The position numbers and the translations under genes are program-made. From contig NQWY01005371.1 in NCBI GenBank assembly GCA_019425655.1, positions 1 to 22,433 of the forward strand: a stretch of 22,433 nt of DNA, in the 5' to 3' direction. Source of the DNA: Rhizophagus prolifer. Its lineage: Eukaryota; Glomeromycota; Glomeromycetes; Glomerales; Glomeraceae. The first letter of the stretch is position 1; every line of letters begins with the position of its first letter. The notes beneath the pieces are model-generated. The model was not told where the DNA came from, searched no databases, and saw only the letters and a list, made by a program, of their open reading frames with translations. Below, piece by piece: positions 1 to 9,285 of this stretch.

Positions 1-196
1 AAACAATATGAAATTGATTCATTTTTCATCAAGAGCTTTATGCACAAAGTTACTGTTAATGGCAACCACATCCCCCGTGGAGGAAATTAGCTTACTTATT
101 TTCACTATTTGTATTGGAAACAATATGATATTGATTTGTTTTTACCATTTCTACGATGCTGTTCCACTTATTTTCATTAATAGCATTGAAAACAAT
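1..196 (+). repeat. Diverged in-phase tandem repeat at the window edge
   Basis: The segment beginning AAACAATATG at position 1 recurs at 118 with a few changes over about 28 bases, and the end of each unit (TTATTTTCA, then ATTG, then AAACAAT) recurs again at 172-196. Unit lengths are 117 and 72 bases, both multiples of three, so the repeat keeps the frame of the overlapping small gene. This supports either coding status or simple local duplication. The match is imperfect and was judged by eye. Confidence 0.45.
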
Positions 197-343
197 TCAA
201 GGATACGACAAAAACCAAAAAGAAGTCGTTTACTCTGCAACAACCAAGACATGTTAGATCGAATCAAATACCTCCCTAAACAACAAACTATGAATGATCC
301 ACTGATAGATGAATTTTTCCACGGTTCTTCATTACATAACTGA
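8..343 (+). CDS. Small basic protein with conserved C-terminal tail (family copy A), 5' end uncertain
   Basis: I do not recognise this protein. The frame is open from the window edge, so the first visible ATG may not be the true start. The last ~48 residues (about 64-111) are the informative part: a basic stretch (RIRQKPKRSR, residues 65-74), then NNQDMLDRIKYLP (78-90), then DPLIDEFFHGSS (97-108), ending three residues later. These match the tails of the genes at 5007, 16185 and 18436 and the minus-strand reading at 9178-9285. The N-terminal part is hydrophobic and low in complexity. It contains an imperfect, in-phase tandem repeat whose units begin at 1, 118 and about 190 and each open with an Asn-Asn pair. 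That part could instead be intron or leader sequence, since an acceptor-like TTAATAG ends at 183. The tail is well supported; the start is not. Confidence 0.5.
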   Translation: MKLIHFSSRALCTKLLLMATTSPVEEISLLIFTICIGNNMILICFYHFYDAVPLIFINSIENNSRIRQKPKRSRLLCNNQDMLDRIKYLPKQQTMNDPLIDEFFHGSSLHN

Positions 344-1205
344 AAGTAAAATACGAAAAATTCACAATTTAGAAAGTCTACATATATATTTATTTCAACA
401 CTCCATACGTGCATCGTTCTTCAATTAAAAATTCTGTTTAACACTTCAATATGTAATTGAAGCTATCATTTCTTTATAAAAATATGGTTTTATTTCAATA
501 AATTCTGATATTTAATAAAACTAAATGAAAAAGTGCGTAATATACAATGACTGAGTAAATCATCATAAATAATTTTGGCAAAGTCATAAGATTACGCGCA
601 CAATGTTGCGTATAACTGGTTGAAATAATAGTGTAATTCTTTCTTTTTTTGATAATTCCTACCAAAATTTTATACTTGTTGCTGACGTTAACATAATTCC
701 GGCCATGAAAAAATGTGTACAAATAATAGTAATTATTTATTTTTGCTATATCTTTTATCCCTGGAAATATATTTCTGGGATTTCTAAACCTAAGATAATC
801 TGTACGTGGAAGTAAAAATTATGATGTATCTGCACGCGGAGGAAATCTTTTTGTATACGATAATACCGTACCATTCCGAAATTAAACAACCCGAAAATAA
901 GCAACCTTGGCCCGCATTATTGCGATTTTGACCAGAGGTATGACCACTTTGGCCAGGATTAAGTACAAAAAAAGGTTGTTTAATATAAAATGGAATTTTA
1001 TGAATTTTGACAATTATATTCCAACACGTGATAAATAGCCAATCATTTGCAGATTTTATTGACTTTATCGTGATAGAATTTGGAAAAATTCCATGGTAAC
1101 TGGTAAATTGCTGATCATTTCAATCATTTTTGGCTAAACTAGCGTAACCTAAGTATCCGGATCTCTGTATTGAGTCAACTACTGACTCAACAAAATACAA
1201 AACAT
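344..1205. other. Intergenic spacer
   Basis: No gene is recognisable here. The open frame at 495-722 on the minus strand starts with GTG, is biased to AT-rich codons and shows no domain, so I treat it as chance. The stretch holds the small inverted-repeat element at 871-993 and a perfect 8-bp hairpin, TTGAGTCA (1170-1177) with TGACTCAA (1183-1190), just outside the MITE that starts at 1206. Confidence 0.6.
871..993. mobile_element. Small inverted-repeat element (MITE-like, ~123 bp)
   Basis: The ends are inverted copies of each other: CCATT plus five bases plus ATTAAACAACC (871-891) on the left, against GGTTGTTTAAT plus four bases plus AATGG (about 974-994) on the right. The 11-bp inner arm is perfect. 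The interior has GC-richer pieces with TTGGCC and TTTGGCC and repeated GACCA, unlike the AT-rich surroundings. There is no coding capacity. No clear target-site duplication was found, so a MITE is the best guess rather than proven. Confidence 0.45.
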
Positions 1206-1715
1206 ATATGGTGCCGGAAGTCTATACTCGACAATAAAATTGGGGTACCTATAAACCTTTCAACACTTTAAAAAAGTAAAGTTTAAAGAAAATAAACCAG
1301 TAACTTTATTCTTCAAGACAAGTACTATTAAATTACTGATCAGATTTTCAAAAAAGTATCTACATAAAAAGTTATAAGCGTTTAAAATTAGGTGATTTTT
1401 ATATGATCAGCCTATTTTTAAAACAAAAAGTCACGTGACGCAATTTTATTGGCTAATTCGAAGTGAAATTTTTATTTCCGAACTTCATCCCTATCAAAAT
1501 TTATCTCAAAATTTAAATTTGGCCTATTATTAGCTCTTTTTTCCATTACTAATGTTCTTTTTTTTTCACAAATTTCCTTTTATATCCATGCTCGTGTCCA
1601 ATTGTTTACTTTTCTTACAAAATTACAGGTTTTTTATTGGCTATTTGTTACTCACGTAACAAACCAAAAATTTAAAACAAATTCCATTGTCAAGTATAGA
1701 CTTCCGGCACCATAT
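1206..1715. mobile_element. MITE, non-autonomous DNA transposon with ~30-bp terminal inverted repeats
   Basis: The left end (1206-1235) and the right end (1686-1715) are inverted copies over 30 bases with one mismatch. The core is TGGTGCCGGAAGTCTATACT, far richer in GC than the flanks. Both termini sit at TA (1207-1208 and 1713-1714), which fits the TA target duplication of Tc1/mariner-type elements. Because the ends read ATAT, a 4-bp duplication cannot be excluded. The ~500-bp interior has no credible open frame and includes two TTTTATTGGCTA-like patches and a TCACGTGA palindrome near 1432. The near-identical ends suggest a fairly recent copy. It must have been moved by a transposase encoded elsewhere. 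Confidence 0.75.
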
Positions 1716-4700
1716 GTAAAATGATACAACTTGGACATTTTATGTATTTATCATCGATGATATTGAAATTAAAATCACATGATTTTAACCAATCAGACTA
1801 TAATAATTCTAACCAATCAAATCATTTGGGCAAATATTATATGACCAGTACTCTCAGACTGACCTTGGGACAAGCTCTGGTTAAAATTATAAAAGAAGTT
1901 ATTATGCAAAATTAATAATTATTTCAAATCACGATTATGAAAAATCTAAAATATTAAAAGAAAATATATCAAATATCAGATATTGAAAAGGTAAAGTAAT
2001 TAATGATTCATACATAATGTAAATCTGTGATTGAAATTATCGAAGACAATATTAAGTATATAAATAAAATTGATAAACTGCTCAGAATTATAGGATAATC
2101 TAAACGAATTATTTTAAATTTATAGAATGTAATTTGTTATGAAACCTCTGATTCTAATTAATTAAAAATATATTTATAAAAAGCTTGCCCCTCTATGAAA
2201 GTATTTCGAAAAAAAGAAACTTAGGAAGTGACTTGAAGTTTGATCTCGCGCAACTAACCATACCACATCTGTTATCTTACACAGTACATTACAAAAAAAT
2301 ATTAAAACAAAATACGGATAAATAGTATGCAGTGTAACATAGCGTCATAAACATTAAACTTTAAATTTCGAATTCCAGTACAATAAATACAACTCTATTA
2401 TTTCCTAAAAATGGATCTTTTCAACATTTTTTTTTACTAATAACTCCTTTTAACAGTTCTATAATACATTTAGCCAATAAATAACTTTTAGAATTACCTG
2501 CATAATATTATACCCTACGTCCCTACCTACATTATACTGTTTTGACCAATAAGTGAATTAATAAATTTGTAGATCCCGTAAATCGATCATACTAAAAGTT
2601 TCGACCTAACATTGAAGAGTTTAGTTTATTAATTTACTATGTTTTCGAATATAAATGTCCCAATTTTGATTAGTAAAACACTCCATTTCTTGTAAAGATT
2701 AATAATAATGCTAGCCACATAAACACGTAACTTACTTTTGCCCAGAACGATCGAAAAAGTGGATGCCTATGGTTGTAGAATAATGTAGAATTCACTTTCG
2801 TAAGTCTATGTATGATCCTTTTATTCATTGTAAGTTTGTAACTACGCTTCTAGATAAAATAACGATCAAAGAAGTGGAATATAAGAATTAAGGATAATTA
2901 GAGAGTGCCATATCAAATTTTATTGTTAATATCTAATGTCAAATTTTAACGTTACATGACCTCCAAAAAAAGAAATTTCGAACTCTGTCAAATTTCTAAA
3001 AGAGTAGTTATTGTGTAACATCGATCACTCTTAAAGTATATTGTTAGTCATAAAAGGTATTTCAAGAATAAAATTTTAAAAATTCAATGTTAATTGTTTA
3101 ATTATACCTAATTTAATGCACCTTAACCCTCGTTCAATAATTTTTGAGATGAATAATCATTTAATTATAAAAAAATAAATTTCTTTGATACTTGTTACTT
3201 AATCAAACTAATTTCTAGATCATAATAGTTAATGAACAAAACTAGCGATTCAACTTATTTTATATGGTAAGGTTAACTAGAAATTAAATCATCATAAAAT
3301 TCAGAATTTCCAAATAAGGAAATTTTTACAATGTGAATGTCATCTGATACTGTGGCGTAATTCACATTATAATTTTGTCTATTCCTAGCATTGGAGTAAA
3401 CTAAAATGCCAGGGTAAAGTTGTTCATATTAATTTACTATTTTATATAACTCATTTAAATTTTTTTTTTTTCACCATAACTAAATTTAATTATTAAAAAA
3501 AACACCCGGTAAAGAAGATAAAGTCCTTTGTTATTTATATGAATGTAACCATTTTCTGTCATATAAAGAAAATATTTTAATTACTTATTTGGTAACAAAG
3601 GAGAAAATTATTTATATAATATATTTAATAATTTATGCATATATTGGGGCTGAAAACACGACAATTTATTCTACCTAAACAGAACGAACAATTATAATAA
3701 TAATGAAATTTTTATTTTTTTTTATTACGTATTTTACATATTTAAAATATTATTTGTGAATATATAAATTCTATATATATATTGTATATAATTGATTTAG
3801 TATACATATAATACAATAATCGAAAATTCATTTTCCCAAACACTTATCCACTAAGGGATCGGAGAAATAATAGATTATAACTTGAAGGGAATATAAGTTA
3901 CGTTACACGACATTTTTTAGCAATAACGAATAATAATAATGCACAGTATATATTACTTCGGCAAAATTATGACTAGTATTACGCCATAATCTACAATAAC
4001 CGATTTTATTTTTCAATAAAAAAGAAATAATTTTAAACTAATTAGTATAAGTCATGAACAGCAATTATGTCACATATAAGTTCTCTTTAATATATACATA
4101 AATTAGATTATCAAAAATGTTACACATTTCGTACTATTTATATACCTGCGTAAAATAAACTTAGATCTCTTATTTTGGGAGATAAAAGAACAAGAACGTA
4201 AATATACAATTTTATTGCGATTAAACAGTATTACTTTAATGCTCAATTTCACGGTACTTTGTTGACCTCATAAGTAATTATTAATGTTACATAATATAAT
4301 AAAATAAAAATATATCAAATAAAGTTCATCTTCACATGAATGATTCGTTCCCCTTAAAATAGATTTTATCTGTTAATATTGTATTATTGCGAACAATAGT
4401 AATTAAGATGCATGTTATTTTTATTTATCAAACAAAAAAAGAGATTATCAAAACGGGGCATAAATTTTTAAACTTTAAATCTTTATTTTAAAGGAAATAT
4501 TTTTTTTTTTTTCACGCGTCGTATGATTTGATTTTAGATTTTTTTAGATTTTCCCAACATAATCAATCTTTTTACACGAATCAATCATATTAATATTGTT
4601 CACGCTAAACTTTAAGAGTAAATTACAAATTTCACAATCAATAAACCGTATTTCGTTGACCCCGGTTGGTCATAGATAACAGTTAACGTGTAACATTTAT

Positions 4701-5006
4701 TATTTTCTTTTTTAAAAAAAAAAACATGTACGAATAAAGAGTCTATTTCAAGAATTAAGTTCAATAAAAAAGAAATGTTTCAAGAAATTTATATAAAAGT
4801 TAAAACTTTATTTTCATTATTTTTTTTTTTTTACATCTTAAGAAAGCGTGGGTTACGTAAATATTATGTATTTTGTTAGATAAATAAGAATGTACGTATT
4901 ATCTGCTACACGAAACCGAATTATATCTTTTATAATCAATACAAATTAAAGTAAATTTAATAAAAAAATATTTCTTATTTTCATAAAATAGAAACAAGAT
5001 TAGATA
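1716..5006. other. Long gene-poor AT-rich spacer
   Basis: About 3.3 kb without a recognisable gene, RNA or transposon. The frame at 1721-1915 lies directly against the MITE and holds two AACCAATCA patches; it looks non-coding. There are several poly-T tracts (around 3463, 4500 and 4820) and stretches of TA-rich sequence around 3600-3830. The last ~200 bases must contain the promoter of the gene at 5007, but no confident element stands out. Confidence 0.6.
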
Positions 5007-5321
5007 ATGAGTCAATATCATCAAAACGGCAGTTCAGTTAGGGCCGGAGTACGAGCTAATTTATCAGTAATTCAACGTAGACCCAGGCCTAATGCTCAGA
5101 GACCATACCTTAGAGGACCCAGGCCTAATGCTCAGAGACCAGGTCTTAGAGCAAGTCTATCAAATGGAAATACAAGTCGAAGAAGCAGACAGCGTCGATT
5201 TAGAGCTGCTCAAGCTATTCAGACACCAAATCTAATAAATCTTATTGTAGCTCTTGACCCCCAAGAAATCACGGGTGATCAAAAAATCGATGATTTTTTC
5301 GGTGGTGCTTCGTTCGGCTAA
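5007..5321 (+). CDS. Small Arg-rich protein with conserved C-terminal tail (family copy B)
   Basis: A 104-residue protein of unknown function. The ATG is well placed: an in-frame TAG lies six bases before it and no other ATG competes. Residues 12-70 are strongly basic and rich in Arg, Pro and Asn. They contain a direct repeat, PRPNAQRPYLRG then PRPNAQRPGLRA (about residues 26-49), followed by SRRSRQRRFR (57-66). The tail NLINLIVALDPQ (75-86) and KIDDFFGGASF (93-103) aligns with the tails at 343, 16373 and 18657, and is the most diverged stand-alone copy. No signal peptide or membrane segment is visible. The gene is visibly richer in GC than its flanks. Arg-rich composition suggests nucleic-acid binding or nuclear location, but that is inference. 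Confidence 0.7.
   Translation: MSQYHQNGSSVRAGVRANLSVIQRRPRPNAQRPYLRGPRPNAQRPGLRASLSNGNTSRRSRQRRFRAAQAIQTPNLINLIVALDPQEITGDQKIDDFFGGASFG
5081..5152 (+). repeat. 36-bp in-frame tandem duplication inside family copy B
   Basis: Two adjacent 36-base units (5081-5116 and 5117-5152) share their first 25 bases exactly and differ at four positions in the rest. Each encodes a 12-residue Arg/Pro unit. The duplication keeps the frame and is probably fairly recent. Confidence 0.9.
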
Positions 5322-6147
5322 TGAACAGGTCTGAAAAAAATTAAATAGGTAAGGAAATACTTGAAAAGGATTTTTGTTAGTTAAATTTGTTGATTTTTAA
5401 TTAACGTATTTGCCTTATTTATATTTATAGACCTTATTATACATTATTATGGAATTTCCTTCTCTTAAATTACTCCTTGATGTATAATTTGTTATTCTTT
5501 CATATACATACTTTTTTTTCTAAGCTTACGAAATTTTTAATTCCATTATTATTTAACAAGTTATGTTACCTTTTTTACCCTTTAAATAAGAACATCCAAA
5601 TAAATGTTTTATAATTGGAGCAAATTGTGAATTGTGTATTATATATCACGCTCCTTATTATATATTACTTTGTATTACATGTTCCGGAAAACAAAATAGA
5701 TATGATGTAGCCACTTTGCGCCATCTCCGACTAATGTAATAATATTTGACATAACTCCGTTGATTAATCATTTATGGTTAATACATAATATCTAGTAAAA
5801 TAAATGATGTGTTGAGCTTTTGGAAATTTCTATTATTGTTCAGAATCGGAATCGTGATTCCATAACCCCCTTTTTTTAGGTGTGACAATTGAAATTAATA
5901 ATGTTGTAATTGTAAAGAAAAAATAAATTACACTCAAATGAAACCATATTAAGGCCCTTCGAAAGGATCTCCATTCGTGTAACGTATGAATGTGATCGTT
6001 TCTTTTTGGCGTTCATTTTCATTGATTCTCATTTAAAAATGATTACCAAAAATCATTCAAATACTAAGTTCAGTGATGTATTTTACAAATTTTACTATAT
6101 CCTTCTTTACTATTGCAATTTCTCAAGAAATATAAAAATTTTGGTGA
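5322..6147. other. Intergenic spacer
   Basis: AT-rich sequence downstream of the gene ending at 5321, with no recognised gene. The open frame at 6006-6218 begins with TTG and its second half reads a different frame of the coiled-coil-like fragment at 6148-6285, so I regard it as a shadow. Confidence 0.55.
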
Positions 6148-6285
6148 AATTGGAAACGAGAGATAATAAAGCTTCAGCAAAAATTGGACAATGTATTAAA
6201 AATTTATCAAGAAAATAATTTCTTAAATAATAAAGTTTTAATAGGAAATTCAGAAAGAATTGAACAAAGGGTTAAGAGACAATAA
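6148..6285 (+). pseudogene. Coiled-coil-like gene fragment, unrecognised
   Basis: An open stretch of 45 codons with no start codon, ending in TAA, begins just after an in-frame stop. Its translation looks protein-like rather than random: KREIIKLQQKLDNVLKIYQE followed by NNKVLIGNSERIEQRVKRQ. The spacing of Leu, Ile and Val among charged residues suggests an amphipathic or coiled-coil helix. It could be the 3' end or a lone exon of a decayed gene. I found no upstream exon, and no family can be named. A chance open frame remains possible. Confidence 0.3.
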
Positions 6286-6675
6286 TTTTAATAGGACCTT
6301 CTTAATTTTCGACCCTCGATAAAAAATCTAAATGTTAAGTGACGAAATCATTCTCAAAGTGCAACAACTCTCCAGATATTTTGTAATTTGCATAGAAAAT
6401 TTCATCAAATAGTGAATACAAATATTCATGAACATTTAATTTTTTAGTAAATAGTCATGATAGGTATGTCGTATTGTTAACGTTCAGTTGAATCAAATTT
6501 ATAATTAATTATCTGCAAATTCATAACATTTCTTTTTATAATTTTGATAATTACGACATGATATAACGGCCTAATTCCTTAAACTCAGATATCATACATT
6601 TTTGTGGTTATTAGGAGCGATAAGTTAACGTCACTTCGTGATGTTAACTAATGTAAATACTGTACAATATCCATG
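6286..6675. other. Intergenic spacer with a hairpin
   Basis: No gene is visible. The only structure is the 12-bp-stem hairpin at 6623-6649, listed separately. Confidence 0.55.
6623..6649. repeat. Strong short hairpin
   Basis: AGTTAACGTCAC (6623-6634) pairs with GTGATGTTAACT (6638-6649) across a three-base loop. Eleven of twelve positions pair perfectly and the twelfth is a G-U type pair in RNA. It lies only 27 bases from the MITE that starts at 6676. It could be a relic of another small palindromic element or a folded RNA; the sequence does not decide. Confidence 0.6.
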
Positions 6676-6818
6676 TTATCGTATGGCCCTATAGGATCAT
6701 GTTACAAACAGTTATAGTACGCAAATAAACTATTGATGTTTAATATTGTACGTGAATAAACTATATCAAAAATATCGGTCATGCAAAATCAGCATGATCC
6801 TATAGGGCCGTGCGATAA
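6676..6818. mobile_element. Small MITE (143 bp) with ~25-bp terminal inverted repeats
   Basis: The arms at 6676-6702 and 6793-6818 are inverted copies; the core GGCCCTATAGGATCATG is exact, and the outer part differs at two positions. The arms begin TTATCG and end CGATAA, so a TA lies at each border (6677-6678 and 6816-6817). That fits a Tc1/mariner-type TA duplication with TIRs starting TCG. Inside, AAATAAACTAT occurs as a near-direct repeat. No coding capacity. It is a non-autonomous element. Confidence 0.65.
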
Positions 6819-8752
6819 TTTCTTATACTTTATATCACAAAAATATTGCAGGTATCTTTGTATTTGTTTTATTTATTCTTATTTTTATAATTTATTAATT
6901 TAATTACTAAATTTTTTATAAATATATAATATTTCATTAAGGGTAAAAAAGGTGTTTCCATATTAGGAATATTTCGGAGAAATTCGATTAAGATTCTTTT
7001 TAATAGAAAATTATATAAATTATATGTTTATACAGCGTTTTATATATGATTGGAGAGTCAAGATAGTCGGTGGTTTTATACAATTAATAGTTGAGCTTCA
7101 TCTATGGAAATTCAAATGAATTCTACTTTTGTGGTAATTAATTTTCCTTTGAATCTTTCGATATCCTAATAAGAGAACAGAAAAAGGAACTTATCTGCTA
7201 ATTAATATGTATCCTTTCTAATTATTATTGGTAAAGAACTTTAAATACATAATTGTTACCATTTTTACAACTCCTCAGAAAGTTTACCTATAATTTCAAG
7301 CCAAAACTATATATATATACAGAGCTTTAGTATATGTTTGTCCTTGGAAGCAAGAAACGCATTCAATCAAAAAGAATAAAATATAATATGTAAGTAGGGT
7401 TTCTCTGAAACGTTATAAGTATATCAATACCTTTGGATTCTTTTTAAAATTTATTTTATACGCATTTATTTAAGCAACAGATCTCCCGGGATTATTTGAT
7501 TAAAAGCAAAAATTATAATAATTATGGACATTTTTGACAAGATCATGTAAATAATGAGCTGTGGCCGGGGCTTTTGAATCGTAAGTAGAAAAACAAGAAC
7601 TATATTTCCACCTTATGTTTTACTGTATATATCTTGTACACAAAATATTTGAATATTAAACCTGTTAATAAATACAAATATAGTTTTTTCACAAAAATTA
7701 TTTGTTTCTTTCAAACATATAGAATTAGAAAGAAATATTCAAACATTTTCTCTAGCGGTTCATTGATTTATCACATCTACACATATTTACAAATGAGTTA
7801 AGTAATGTCCATATATAATACTCTAATACTGTAAGTAGTTGCTAAAAGGAAAAAATTACTGACAAGATTAATATACCATTTTATAAAATTCAGTTTATTA
7901 TGCAGTATTTAATTACTTAATAAAGAGGTTTAACGAACGTTTTCTCCCTATAATAAATTTTACAAAATTGATAGTGAATTGGAATTGATGGTGAAAATAC
8001 CTTATGGGAGTATATTAACGGAACTTGGACTCGGGTCCGAAGAAACGTTAAAAAGCGCGACCATAAATTGTGGTGAGATTTATTAGAATGAGAAATGCAG
8101 AAATTTTTATTTAGGGCCGTATTATAAATGCTCACGTAACATGAACAAAGTACTAGGTTTATGAATAATTATGATTTTTGCTTGACAATCATTACAATTT
8201 TTGTACATATATAATATGGATATTAATTAATAAACCCTGACCTAATTGTATAATATATATATAGAATGATTAACTTACCTAAAAATTATTTGCCGATTAT
8301 TTAGGATTAGGAAACAATATAAATATTTTTTTTATACATAGTAGAGAATTAGTATTTTTAAGGTTAGAATATTTTTCTCAATTTAGTTATAACTGTCCTT
8401 ATGGCTTATTATCACCCGCTATTTGTCATACTTCGGTAAATCCGACTAGCAATCTGGAGTGTATCAGATTTGTGTCGCAGTAATTTTCAAGAATCAAAAA
8501 GAATACAAGTTTATTCCCAACATAAAGCTTTTAAAATTCTACACTAAAACGTATTTTTAATCGCTCTGCAAGTTTAATTAAAGGTCGAATGAGGGTTTTG
8601 AATGCTATTTTTGATTTTATATAAAAAATTCGACTTTTACCAGATTATTTCCAAAAATGGTTAGATCAACTTTACCGAAAAAAATTATTTTCTACACCAC
8701 CTCTGGTAAATAAACTTGTAGAACATCTAAAAATACACGTACTTTTTTTTTA
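6819..8752. other. Gene-poor AT-rich spacer
   Basis: About 1.9 kb without a gene I can support. The minus-strand frame at 7917-8135 holds a locally GC-richer patch around 8025-8065, but it has no domain and no tRNA fold could be drawn. Short TA repeats occur near 7305-7320 and 8250. Confidence 0.55.
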
Positions 8753-8816
8753 AAGAATGTACAGTATACTATAAATTTTTTTGTAAGCACGTGCTATTTT
8801 TAAGGGATACATTCTT
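8753..8816. repeat. Short interrupted inverted repeat
   Basis: AAGAATGTA (8753-8761) is repeated inverted as TACATTCTT (8808-8816). The right arm abuts the near-palindromic element at 8816-8884, so the two may be parts of one compound element. Nine-base arms at this distance could also be chance in AT-rich DNA. Confidence 0.3.
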
Positions 8817-8884
8817 AACCTAGCCCCAAATTTGAGTGGCTGATGATAATTATTTTTGAACCAATCATATTTGGGTCTAGGTTA
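8816..8884. mobile_element. Near-palindromic element with ~33-bp arms (MITE-like)
   Basis: TAACCTAG (8816-8823) pairs with CTAGGTTA (8877-8884), and CCCAAAT (8825-8831) with ATTTGGG (8869-8875). The pairing continues imperfectly (TGAGTGG with CCAATCA) almost to the centre. The sequence is thus an almost complete hairpin of about 69 bases. It is too short to code. A MITE remnant or foldback element is likely; no clear target duplication was found. Confidence 0.55.
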
Positions 8885-9177
8885 GGGTACACCATATTTT
8901 AATAAAATATGTAACATTTTATTATTTTAAAACTCTATATATTGCTTAATTTCGTATAAAAAAAAAGGAGTAAATCGACTATATAAACTAAAATTACTAA
9001 AATTGTAAGACTAATTTGTCTGTAAAATCGTCCGTTAAATGAATAAGAGAAAACGTATTAATACAATGTAATATAGTAGAAACATTCCGAAAAAGACGGA
9101 TATTACATAACGATAAAAATTCTAAATAAGAGAATCGCCAATTTTATTTCTTGTTTTTTTTCGTTGTTTTGCCAATT
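8885..9177. other. Intergenic spacer
   Basis: Short AT-rich stretch between the palindromic element and the minus-strand gene end. It would hold the 3' end and polyadenylation region of the minus-strand gene. No specific signal can be called. Confidence 0.5.
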
Positions 9178-9285
9178 TTATTGATCGAATGGGAAACCAT
9201 TATAAAATTCGTAAATTTTTGGGTCGTTTACAGTAGTTTGCGGAGGGATAGACATTATCTGGTTCAATCTTTCTTGTTCGTTCAT
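9178..9285 (-). CDS. Family tail (copy C) in a second frame behind the F-box-like gene
   Basis: From an ATG at 9285 this frame encodes 35 residues: MNEQERLNQIMSIPPQ then NDPKIYEFYNGFPFDQ. Position for position this matches the C-terminal tail of the stand-alone family members (NNQDMLDRIKYLPKQ and NDPLIDEFFHGSS in copy A). The ATG overlaps the TGA stop of the upstream F-box-like frame as ATGA. The frame is open back to 9315, so its start is not fixed. The basic run RRKPDKLIRK, which would be the expected N-terminal half, lies just upstream in the F-box-like frame. This points to a single fused gene interrupted by a frame change or joined by an intron, rather than two genes. Independent translation of so short a frame is less likely. 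Confidence 0.5.
   Translation of the reverse strand: MNEQERLNQIMSIPPQTTVNDPKIYEFYNGFPFDQ

Noticed and set aside
151-414. 87-codon minus-strand frame
   Set aside because: It overlaps the conserved tail of the plus-strand copy A gene and shows no similarity of its own; a shadow frame.
495-722. 75-codon minus-strand frame containing FFHG near its start
   Set aside because: GTG start, AT-driven composition, and the FFHG lies at the wrong end for the family motif; no Arg-rich half.
1721-1915. 64-codon plus-strand frame beside the MITE
   Set aside because: Low-complexity Asn/Ser-rich reading with repeated AACCAATCA words; no domain, probably chance.
6006-6218. 70-codon plus-strand frame starting with TTG
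   Set aside because: Its C-terminal half reads the coiled-coil-like fragment in another frame and the N-terminal half is AT-driven.
7917-8135. GC-richer patch around 8025-8065, considered as a tRNA or gene remnant
   Set aside because: No cloverleaf with A and B boxes could be built on either strand, and the minus-strand frame has no recognisable domain.
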